The notes under the pieces: model-generated
Database searches by the model: none
What the model saw: only the letters and a program-made list of their open reading frames with translations
Told to the model about the DNA's origin: nothing
Assembly (NCBI GenBank): GCA_937906485.1
Contig: CALCYB010000107.1
Location: 1 to 25,828, forward strand
DNA length: 25,828 bases
Source: an uncultured Rikenellaceae bacterium
Lineage (GTDB): Bacteria; Bacteroidota; Bacteroidia; Bacteroidales; UBA932
Direction: 5' to 3'
Part shown: piece by piece, positions 14,907 to 21,377 of the stretch
Position numbering within the stretch: position 1 is the first letter of the stretch
Layout of the letters: the number at the start of each line of letters is the position of its first letter
Made by a program: the position numbers and the translations under genes

Positions 14907-16091
14907 TTACCAGAGGAAATTGTCAAAAGGATAGCGTCCTGCGTGGATTTCTGCGACCATTTTGTACAGGTCATTCCGCATCTTGTCAATTCCGGTCTTG
15001 TGCCGTGCAGATATGAAGATGCAAGGTGTATTTTCCTTGGCAATCCAGGATTTTTTCATTTCCTCCAGCGAGATATTCTCCCGCTTCTTTTCCTCAAAGT
15101 CAAATTCGGACTGCTCCACGTACTGGTAAGCATCAATCTTGTTGAATACCAGGTACACCGGTTTGTCAGCAGCGCCGATTTCGCTCAAGGTTTCCTTGAC
15201 TACTCGGATATGGTCCTCAAAATTGGGGTGAGATACATCCACCACATGCATCAGAATATCGGCCTCGCGGACTTCATCCAGGGTACTTTTGAAAGATTCT
15301 ACCAGCTGGGTGGGTAGTTTTCGGATAAATCCGACCGTGTCCGAAAGCAGAAAAGGAACATTCTCGATAACGACTTTCCGGACAGTGGTATCCAAGGTTG
15401 CAAATAGCTTGTTTTCAGCAAATACCTCGCTTTTTGCCAGCAGGTTCATCAAGGTACTTTTTCCTGCGTTGGTGTAGCCCACCAAAGCAATCCGTACCAT
15501 TGAACCCCGGTTTCCGCGTTGGGAGGCCATCTGTCGGTCAATTTTTTTGAGTTGCTCTTTCAGCCGGCTGATTTTATCCAGAATGATACGGCGGTCCGTC
15601 TCGATCTGGCTTTCTCCAGGTCCCCGCATACCGATACCCCCTCGTTGCCGTTCAAGGTGGGTCCACATCCGGGTAAGCCGGGGCAGCAGGTACTGGTATT
15701 GAGCCAGTTCAACCTGTGTTTTTGCATAGGCGGTCTTGGCTCGTTGGGCAAAGATATCCAGAATCAGGTTCGTACGGTCCAAGATTCTGACTTCCAGTTC
15801 CCTTTCCAGGTTTCTGAGTTGCGAAGGGCCCAATTCATCATCAAAGAGCACCAGTTTTATCTCGTTTTCCTGAATGTATTCCTTTACTTCTTCTATTTTA
15901 CCGGCGCCGATGTAAGTTTTTGAATTCGCGCGTTCCATCCGTTGGGTAAACCTTTTCTCACAAACGGCCCCTGCGGTCATGGCAAGAAACTCCAGTTCGT
16001 CCAGGTATTCGTTTACCTGCGCTTCAGTCTGGTCTTTGGTGATGACGGCTACAGCAACGGTTCTTTCCAGCTCTTCTGTCTTTTGACTCAT
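14907..16091 (-). CDS. hflX: Ribosome-associated GTPase HflX
   Basis: HflX is a GTPase that binds the 50S subunit and splits stalled or hibernating ribosomes. The 394-residue protein has the family's N-terminal domain (IGAGKIEEVKEYI, then LVLFDDELGPSQLRNLE), the conserved linker RGGIGMRGPGESQIETDRR (150-168) and a coiled region. The G domain has G1 GYTNAGKS (205-212), the conserved Thr region ATLDTT (231-236), G3 DTVG (251-254) and G4 NKID (317-320). It is downstream of the tonB-like gene but separated by a strong hairpin that sits only 15 bases before its ATG, so read-through or attenuation may set its level. Confidence 0.96.
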   Translation of the reverse strand: MSQKTEELERTVAVAVITKDQTEAQVNEYLDELEFLAMTAGAVCEKRFTQRMERANSKTYIGAGKIEEVKEYIQENEIKLVLFDDELGPSQLRNLERELEVRILDRTNLILDIFAQRAKTAYAKTQVELAQYQYLLPRLTRMWTHLERQRGGIGMRGPGESQIETDRRIILDKISRLKEQLKKIDRQMASQRGNRGSMVRIALVGYTNAGKSTLMNLLAKSEVFAENKLFATLDTTVRKVVIENVPFLLSDTVGFIRKLPTQLVESFKSTLDEVREADILMHVVDVSHPNFEDHIRVVKETLSEIGAADKPVYLVFNKIDAYQYVEQSEFDFEEKKRENISLEEMKKSWIAKENTPCIFISARHKTGIDKMRNDLYKMVAEIHAGRYPFDNFLW

Positions 16092-16102
16092 TTTCTACAC
16101 AT

Positions 16103-16137
16103 AAAAAAGAGGCTGGCTATTGATAGTCAACCTCTTT
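16103..16137 (-). terminator. Terminator/attenuator hairpin between the tonB-like gene and hflX
   Basis: On the minus strand AAAGAGG (16131-16137) pairs with CCTCTTT (16106-16112), with a second inner helix (GACTAT with ATAGCC, one wobble), followed by a run of six T. It ends the tonB-like transcript, yet the hflX ATG is at 16091, so hflX has almost no room for its own promoter after it. Confidence 0.8.
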
Positions 16138-16154
16138 GTATCATATTCAATCAA

Positions 16155-16847
16155 TTATCTCAATTGGAAGTGAACGGGGAAGATGAACTGTACTTTTACG
16201 GCACGGTCACGTTGTTTACCCGGTTCCCATCTCGGTGAGCTGTTCACTACGCGGACAGCTTCTTTGTCCAATGCAGGGTCAATACCGCGAACCACTTTAA
16301 CGTTGGTTACTTGGCCTTCTGCAGTCAAGGTAAATGACAGAATTACTTTACCTTGTACACCGTTTTCCTTGGCGATTTCGGGATAAACCAAGTTCTTGCC
16401 TACCCATTTGGAGAATTCGTTCTGTCCACCACCCATGAATGAAGGTTTACTTTCAACCATTGCAAACGGGATCGCTTCTTCTACGATTTCTTCTTCATAA
16501 ACTTCGGTAACGTAGTCCATGATTTCAACTCCCATGTCTTTGGTGTCTTCCAAAGAAATCATGAAATCATCGTTTACTTCGATATCGTCTTCAACCAAGT
16601 CAATTTGGTCTGACAATACGGGAATCTTGGGTGCTTCCGGCGGCGGGGGAGGGGTTTCTTGGGTGATAGGAATTGCTTCCTCTTCAATAACCACTTGAGT
16701 TTCAGTTTCAAGAACCGCTTCCGCTTTTTCGTATGATTTCCATTCAAAGGCAACCAAAACGATGGAAAGGGTAATGATCATGCCGATTTCTCTAAAAAGC
16801 AGCTTTTTATTTTCCAAATCGGCTTTGGGACTCTTTTTTACTTCCAT
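16155..16847 (-). CDS. TonB-family energy transducer
   Basis: The 230-residue protein has the classic TonB plan: a short cytoplasmic N-terminus, one membrane segment at about 19-36 (REIGMIITLSIVLVAF), a periplasmic linker with a Pro run (66-70) and many acidic residues (80-125), and a C-terminal TonB domain (about 140-230). That domain contains YPEIAKENGVQGKVILSF, VVRGIDPALDKEAVRVV and the signature WEPGKQ. It should couple the inner-membrane proton gradient (with ExbB/ExbD, not in this window) to TonB-dependent outer-membrane transporters such as SusC-type porins. Bacteroidota have several paralogues, so the specific role is open. A possible TTTG-N21-TAAATTTA promoter lies upstream and a strong terminator follows. 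Confidence 0.9.
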   Translation of the reverse strand: MEVKKSPKADLENKKLLFREIGMIITLSIVLVAFEWKSYEKAEAVLETETQVVIEEEAIPITQETPPPPPEAPKIPVLSDQIDLVEDDIEVNDDFMISLEDTKDMGVEIMDYVTEVYEEEIVEEAIPFAMVESKPSFMGGGQNEFSKWVGKNLVYPEIAKENGVQGKVILSFTLTAEGQVTNVKVVRGIDPALDKEAVRVVNSSPRWEPGKQRDRAVKVQFIFPVHFQLR

Positions 16848-16867
16848 GATTTTATGTTTTGTCTATA

Positions 16868-16889
16868 TTTACGCTATTGAGCGCGTAAA
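16868..16889. repeat. Inverted repeat in the leader of the tonB-like gene
   Basis: TTTACGC (16868-16874) and GCGTAAA (16883-16889) form a perfect 7-bp inverted repeat with an 8-base spacer. It overlaps the putative -7 element and the transcription start, so it could be an operator or a leader hairpin. Confidence 0.35.
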
Positions 16890-16918
16890 TTTACTCATAT
16901 TTCCTCCAATAAAGCAAA
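16886..16918 (-). promoter_or_regulatory. Possible promoter of the tonB-like gene
   Basis: On the minus strand TTTG (16915-16918), a 21-base spacer and TAAATTTA (16886-16893) approximate TTTG-N19-21-TAnnTTTG with the last base off. It lies about 40 bases upstream of the ATG at 16847. Confidence 0.35.
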
Positions 16919-16927
16919 TATTTTTAT

Positions 16928-16976
16928 AAAAATTAACATCCAATGAATCTTAAGTAGTTGATTCACTGGATGTTAA
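16928..16976 (-). terminator. Terminator after tRNA-Ala and mdh, with a 17-bp stem
   Basis: Arms at 16933-16949 and 16960-16976 form a 17-bp stem with one mismatch and a 10-base loop. On the minus strand it is followed by five T (plus-strand A at 16928-16932). It would end the transcript from mdh through tRNA-Ala. Confidence 0.8.
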
Positions 16977-16986
16977 TTTATTTGCG

Positions 16987-17060
16987 TGGAGTATATCGGA
17001 ATCGAACCGATGACCTTTTGAATGCCATTCAAACGCTCTAGCCAACTGAGCTAATACCCC
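16987..17060 (-). tRNA. tRNA-Ala, anticodon GGC
   Basis: The minus strand folds as a full tRNA. Acceptor GGGGTAT pairs with ATACTCC and includes the G3-U70 wobble that marks alanine tRNAs. The D-loop reads AGTTGGCTAGA, the anticodon stem is TTTGA/TCAAA around ATGGCAT (anticodon GGC, reading GCC and GCU), and the T-arm is ATCGG-TTCGAAT-CCGAT. CCA is not encoded after A73, so it must be added enzymatically. The 5' end is 13 bases after the mdh stop codon, so it probably shares the mdh transcript or has a promoter inside mdh. The strong terminator at 16928-16976 follows. Confidence 0.95.
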
Positions 17061-17073
17061 GCCTATTTTTCGC

Positions 17074-18015
17074 TTAGATCAAGCCCAGTTCTGCAAGAAC
17101 ACCATTGGTCTTTCTTACAGCAGCTGCACTTGCATCAAATTTCGCTTGTTCGTCTTCGGTCAGTTTGATGTCAACGATCTTTTCAACACCGTTTTTACCC
17201 AAAACAACGGGAACACCGATGCAGATATCGTTTTGACCGTATTCACCTTCCAGGCTTACACAGCAAGGGAACACTTTCTTTTCATCCATGATGATGGCTT
17301 TTGCGATGTTTGCACCTGCCATACCCGGAGCGTACCATGCGGAGGTGCCGATGAGTTTGGTCAGGGTAGCACCACCCACCATCGTGTCAGCCACTACTTT
17401 ATCAGCAGTTTCCTTGTCCAGGATTTCGGTAACGTTTCCACCGCGGTAAGCTGCTTTGCCGATCAGCGGAACCATTGTTGTGTCACCGTGTCCACCGATT
17501 ACCATGCCGTCAACGTCGTTGATGTGAGCACCCAGTGCTTGGCTCAGGTAGTAGTTGAAACGGCTGCTGTCCAACATGCCACCCATACCGATGATGCGGT
17601 TTTTGGGAAGACCACTGACTTTGCTGGTCAAGTAGGTCATGGTGTCCATCGGGTTGGAAATCATAACAATGACAGCATTAGGAGAGAACTTGATGATGTT
17701 TTCAACAACGCTCTTCACGATACCGGCGTTTACACCGATGAGTTCTTCGCGGGTCATACCCGGTTTTCTCGGAATACCTGAAGTAACGATAACCACATCA
17801 GAATCAGCAGTTGCTTCGTAATCGTTGGTTACACCTTTGATCACGGTATCAACACGACCTAATTTTGCAGCTTGCATCATGTCGATGGCTTTGCCTTCCG
17901 CAACACCTTCTTTGATGTCCAGCAATACCACTTCTGCAGCGAAGTTCAATTGAGCCACAACGTTTGCGCAGGTAGCACCTACATTACCAGCACCAATTAC
18001 ACTAACTTTTGCCAT
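17074..18015 (-). CDS. mdh: Malate dehydrogenase (NAD)
   Basis: MDH interconverts malate and oxaloacetate; in anaerobic Bacteroidota it feeds the reductive branch to fumarate and succinate, in line with sdhAB in this window. From the ATG at 18015 the protein has 313 residues. GAGNVG (8-13) binds NAD, Arg83 and Arg89 in IPRKPGMTR and Arg152 in MLDSSR bind the substrate, and His176 in GGHGD with Asp149 forms the catalytic relay. It is of the lactate-dehydrogenase-like MDH type. An upstream in-frame start at 18114 would add 33 residues, but it crosses the promoter and the ybeY start, so I reject it. tRNA-Ala follows after 13 bases. Confidence 0.97.
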   Translation of the reverse strand: MAKVSVIGAGNVGATCANVVAQLNFAAEVVLLDIKEGVAEGKAIDMMQAAKLGRVDTVIKGVTNDYEATADSDVVIVTSGIPRKPGMTREELIGVNAGIVKSVVENIIKFSPNAVIVMISNPMDTMTYLTSKVSGLPKNRIIGMGGMLDSSRFNYYLSQALGAHINDVDGMVIGGHGDTTMVPLIGKAAYRGGNVTEILDKETADKVVADTMVGGATLTKLIGTSAWYAPGMAGANIAKAIIMDEKKVFPCCVSLEGEYGQNDICIGVPVVLGKNGVEKIVDIKLTEDEQAKFDASAAAVRKTNGVLAELGLI

Positions 18016-18042
18016 TGTTTTATTAAATTTTCTGTTTTTTAT

Positions 18043-18050
18043 TAGTTTTG
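18043..18050 (+). promoter_or_regulatory. -7 promoter element for ybeY-mnmG
   Basis: TAGTTTTG fits TAnnTTTG and lies 56 bases upstream of the ybeY ATG, in the gap it shares with the divergent mdh promoter. No well-spaced -33 element is visible, so this is weak. Confidence 0.3.
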
Positions 18051-18082
18051 CGCTAAAATTCCAGCAACTGAAATTTCGGCTG

Positions 18083-18115
18083 CAAATATACAAATTATAT
18101 CCAAGCATGCTCAAA
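18083..18115 (-). promoter_or_regulatory. Bacteroidota promoter for mdh
   Basis: On the minus strand TTTG (18112-18115), a 21-base spacer and a perfect TATATTTG (18083-18090) fit the Bacteroidota consensus. The leader to the ATG at 18015 is about 60 bases. The -33 element overlaps the first codons of the divergent ybeY gene. Confidence 0.6.
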
Positions 18116-18553
18116 TTTTTTAATAAAAATACAGATTATAAACTTTCTTCTGAGAAATCTGTCCGTCAGTGGGTGAGTTCAACCATCCAAAAATACGGTT
18201 GCAAAGAAGGCCCCTTGAAGGTCATCTTTACGGATGATCCTTTTCTCCTGCAGATGAACAGGGATTTTGTCGGCCACGATTATTTTACCGACATCATCAC
18301 GTTTGATACCTCCACCTATCCTGGTGTTCCCCAAGATACCATTGCTGGAGAGTTGTACATCAGCATCGATACAGTTCGCGCCAACGCCCTTGAATACGGA
18401 GTGCCTTTCCAGGAGGAAGTCTTTCGGGTCATTATACATGGTGTCCTGCACCTGATCGGTTTTGATGATCATCAGCCCGAGGATATCCAAGCCATGCGCG
18501 CAGCAGAGTCGGAGGCCCTTAACAGATTAAAGGAACATGGAATCGAATTTTGA
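18107..18553 (+). CDS. ybeY: Endoribonuclease YbeY (rRNA maturation)
   Basis: YbeY is a zinc-dependent RNase involved in 16S rRNA 3'-end maturation and 70S quality control. The 148-residue protein has the family signature HGVLHLIGFDDH (111-122), whose His111, His115 and His122 hold the metal. The spacing to the last His is one residue longer than the common HGxLHLxGxDH form. Upstream blocks NRDFVGHDYFTDIITFD and GELYISIDTV are also typical. Its last 17 bases overlap mnmG, so the two are translationally linked; both act on the translation apparatus. Confidence 0.95.
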   Translation: MLKFFNKNTDYKLSSEKSVRQWVSSTIQKYGCKEGPLKVIFTDDPFLLQMNRDFVGHDYFTDIITFDTSTYPGVPQDTIAGELYISIDTVRANALEYGVPFQEEVFRVIIHGVLHLIGFDDHQPEDIQAMRAAESEALNRLKEHGIEF

Positions 18554-20489
18554 TATTATTGTAGTCGGAGCCGGTCATGCCGGTTGTGAGGCAGCAGCTG
18601 CTGCAGCCCGTATGGGTTCCCAGGTCCTGTTGATTACCATGGACATGAACAAGATTGCACAGATGTCCTGTAATCCTGCCATCGGAGGTATTGCCAAAGG
18701 ACAGATCGTTCGTGAGATTGATGCGCTCGGTGGTTACACCGGAATTGTTACCGACGCCAGCACCATGCAGTTTCGTACACTCAACCGCTCCAAGGGTCCG
18801 GCGATGTGGAGTCCTCGCGCGCAATGCGACAGAATGTATTTTTCGCTGAACTGGCGTTATATCCTTGAAAATACCTGTAATCTAAGTATTTGGCAGGATT
18901 TGACGGTCTCGATAACTCAAAATCCTTCCAATATTTTTGAAGTTACGACCTCCCTTGGGGTAAAATTCAACGCAAAAAAACTTATACTCACTGCTGGAAC
19001 CTTCCTCAATGGGCGGCTTTATGTAGGAAGACAACAGGTCGAAGGAGGAAGGGTAGGGGAAGCCCCTTCGCCTTTCTTGACAGAACAATTTGAGCAGATG
19101 GGAATTTCTTTCGGTCGCATGAAGACCGGAACCCCTCCCCGAATCGATTTCCGTTCTTTGGACAAGTCCAAGTTTGAATTGCAGCAGGGAGATGACGATC
19201 CGTCCCGTTTTTCTTTTTTGAATTACCGTACTGCTGTCCAGTCCGGTCTGCCTCAAAATCCTTGTTACATTGTTCACACCAATGAGACCTGCCATCAGAT
19301 CTTGCGTGATGCTTTTGCTGAGTCTCCTTTGTTCAGTGGTACCATCAAGGGGGTAGGGCCGAGGTATTGCCCCAGCATTGAAGACAAATTGCGCACCTTT
19401 GCCGATAAGACTTCGCATCAGTTGTTCATTGAACCGGAAGGTTGGCATTCCAACGAATTTTATTTGCAAGGCTTTTCTTCTTCGCTCCCTTTCCATGCCC
19501 AAATCGAAGCGTTGAAGCAGCTGCCAGGGTTTGAGCATGTGGTTGTTTATCGGCCGGCTTATGCTGTTGAATATGACTATTTTGACCCCACTCAACTCAA
19601 CCATTGCCTTGAGTCAAAAATTATCCCGGGTCTCTATTTTGCCGGTCAAGTAAATGGGACTACCGGTTATGAAGAGGCTGCTGCACAAGGACTTATGGCT
19701 GGCATCAATGCCCACTTGGCTTTGAAGGGTGCTGATCCATTCATCCTCCAGCGCGATGAAGCCTATATTGGCGTGCTTATTGATGATTTGATTACCAAAG
19801 GCGTGGATGAACCCTACCGTATGTTTACCTCTCGAGCAGAGTACAGGATCCTCTTGCGTCAGGATAATGCCGATCTGCGCTTGACGCCAAAGTCGCATGC
19901 ACTCGGACTTGCAGAAGATTTCAGAATGCGTCTTGTGGAGGAAAAGTACCGTAAAGTTGACTTGATGCACGCGACGCTGGATGCTACTGTGCCTTCGCTT
20001 GAGCAGCTCAATCAGCTGCTTTTGGACAAAAACACGACGCCGATGACGGCTTCCAAGCCTTTGTCGCAAATCCTGCTTCGTCCCCAAATTTCATTGACAG
20101 ATCTGAAACCTTTTCTCCCTGCTGATTTTCTCAGCGACCTGTCAGTACCTGTCTCCAAGGAGACGCTTGATCAGATGCGCATGCTTCCTTATCAGCCTCG
20201 ACAAGTGCTGGAGGCCGATGATTTGACCGAAGAAATTCTTGAATCGGCTGAGATTACCATCAAATATGCGGGCTATATTGAGCGTGAGAAGAAACTTGCT
20301 GAAAAGATCCTCCGGTTAGAGGCTGTCAAGATTCCTGAAGCGTTTGACTTTTCAAAAGTGTCCTCGCTGTCCATGGAGTGTCGTCAGAAACTCCAAAAGT
20401 ACCGGCCCAAAACCATTGCGCAGGCCTCACGTATTTCCGGGGTGTCTCCTGCAGACATATCTGTTTTGCTCATTTACTTTGGTAGATAG
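18537..20489 (+). CDS. mnmG: tRNA uridine-34 5-carboxymethylaminomethyl modification enzyme MnmG (GidA)
   Basis: MnmG, with MnmE, installs the cmnm5 group on the wobble uridine of several tRNAs using FAD and a folate donor. The 650-residue protein has the FAD-binding GAGHAGCEAA (11-20), the family signatures QMSCNPAIGGIAKGQIVREI and YCPSIEDKL, and PQTL-type second-half motifs GLYFAGQVNGTTGYEEAAAQG and TSRAEYRILLRQDNADLRL. A C-terminal helical MnmE-binding domain follows (from about 560, AGYIEREKK). It is slightly longer than the usual 620-630 residues. It overlaps ybeY by 17 bases. Directly after it is a parS-like palindrome followed by a T-run. In many bacteria gidA lies near the replication origin. 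Confidence 0.97.
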   Translation: MESNFDIIVVGAGHAGCEAAAAAARMGSQVLLITMDMNKIAQMSCNPAIGGIAKGQIVREIDALGGYTGIVTDASTMQFRTLNRSKGPAMWSPRAQCDRMYFSLNWRYILENTCNLSIWQDLTVSITQNPSNIFEVTTSLGVKFNAKKLILTAGTFLNGRLYVGRQQVEGGRVGEAPSPFLTEQFEQMGISFGRMKTGTPPRIDFRSLDKSKFELQQGDDDPSRFSFLNYRTAVQSGLPQNPCYIVHTNETCHQILRDAFAESPLFSGTIKGVGPRYCPSIEDKLRTFADKTSHQLFIEPEGWHSNEFYLQGFSSSLPFHAQIEALKQLPGFEHVVVYRPAYAVEYDYFDPTQLNHCLESKIIPGLYFAGQVNGTTGYEEAAAQGLMAGINAHLALKGADPFILQRDEAYIGVLIDDLITKGVDEPYRMFTSRAEYRILLRQDNADLRLTPKSHALGLAEDFRMRLVEEKYRKVDLMHATLDATVPSLEQLNQLLLDKNTTPMTASKPLSQILLRPQISLTDLKPFLPADFLSDLSVPVSKETLDQMRMLPYQPRQVLEADDLTEEILESAEITIKYAGYIEREKKLAEKILRLEAVKIPEAFDFSKVSSLSMECRQKLQKYRPKTIAQASRISGVSPADISVLLIYFGR

Positions 20490-20524
20490 CACAGATTATT
20501 TGTCAGTACCTGAAGTTTTGCATG

Positions 20525-20551
20525 AGATGTTCCACGTGGAACATCTTTTTT
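20525..20551 (+). promoter_or_regulatory. parS-type centromere site (ParB binding), doubling as an mnmG terminator
   Basis: The 16-mer TGTTCCACGTGGAACA at 20528-20543 is a perfect palindrome and fits the chromosomal parS family TGTTnCACGTGnAACA. The symmetry extends to 22 bases (20525-20546), and a run of T follows to 20551, so the RNA form would be a rho-independent terminator for mnmG. It sits in the 60-base gap between mnmG and the convergent GNAT gene. It is the only such site I found in the window. Confidence 0.8.
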
Positions 20552-21377
20552 ATTCCATGGGAAAAGGGAACGAGCAATTGGGTTTTAATTCTTTTGTTAT
20601 AGGGTAGGCCAATGCATAAAGCTTTCCGTTTTGTGCAGAAGCAGTGCTGTGGATGTGTATTTTTTGCTTGGGGAATAGGGTTTGAATATCGGCAAAATCT
20701 CGGATCTTTCCATCCAGTATGTGGATTTCGTCCGGATGCTCGGGATTGGGGATACAGATGGCGTATTCGTCCTCCCTTTCCAAAAACAGACCTCCTTCGC
20801 GTTTGTAGTAGTCCATGATGTAGTTCAGCAGGTCAGCAGACCAGTGGATTGCTGCTTCTGAGGCTTGGGCTTGCCATTTTCCAAGACGCTCTGGGGTCAT
20901 CTTGGCCCAGGTGTTGGGATGAGGTTCCACGGGGAACCTCTGTTGGCTTGCTTGCAGGATATCTTCCTGTTGGTAGAGGGGACAATTGAAGCCTTGGTCA
21001 ATGTAGAAGGAGAATAAGTCATGGGAAGCGGGACGAGTGAGAATGAATTGGTCTCCGCTTTTTTTCCGTAGGGTAAGGGCTTGTTGGAACAGTTTTCGGG
21101 AGTAACCTTTGCCCTGGTGTTCGGGGTGGGTGCAGACGCCATAGAGGTAGGAGCCGGGGTAAAGGAGGTTGTTCTCACAGTAGGAGATGGGGAAGAAGGA
21201 GAGGGCCGCGCAGATGGCTTGATCGCTGCGAAGCACATGGGTCTGGGTGAGTGGGAATCCTTTGTCGAAAAAGAAATGAAGGAAAGCGGTATCTTCTGTA
21301 AAACACAACTTCCAAAGACGGATGAGCTCATCTCGGTCTTTGGAAGTTGCAATATGGTGGGATAGAAAACTATTCAT
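20550..21377 (-). CDS. GNAT-family N-acetyltransferase
   Basis: The 275-residue protein starts with a GNAT domain. RDELIRLWKLCF is the usual first helix and loop, and the acetyl-CoA pyrophosphate-binding stretch HPEHQGKGYSRKL (84-96) carries the Q-x-x-G-x-G/A-type motif, followed by FYIDQGF (family motif Y...GF). The C-terminal half (about 150-275) is not recognised and makes the protein longer than a simple GNAT (150-180). The substrate is unknown. I chose the ATG at 21377 because it overlaps the acyl-CoA ligase stop by 8 bases (coupled translation); a start at 21398 would lie further inside that gene. It is convergent with mnmG across the parS site. Confidence 0.82.
   Translation of the reverse strand: MNSFLSHHIATSKDRDELIRLWKLCFTEDTAFLHFFFDKGFPLTQTHVLRSDQAICAALSFFPISYCENNLLYPGSYLYGVCTHPEHQGKGYSRKLFQQALTLRKKSGDQFILTRPASHDLFSFYIDQGFNCPLYQQEDILQASQQRFPVEPHPNTWAKMTPERLGKWQAQASEAAIHWSADLLNYIMDYYKREGGLFLEREDEYAICIPNPEHPDEIHILDGKIRDFADIQTLFPKQKIHIHSTASAQNGKLYALAYPITKELKPNCSFPFPME

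Noticed and set aside
18016..18114. N-terminal extension of MDH (33 residues)
   Set aside because: It crosses the mdh promoter and the ybeY start; the 313-residue form fits the family.
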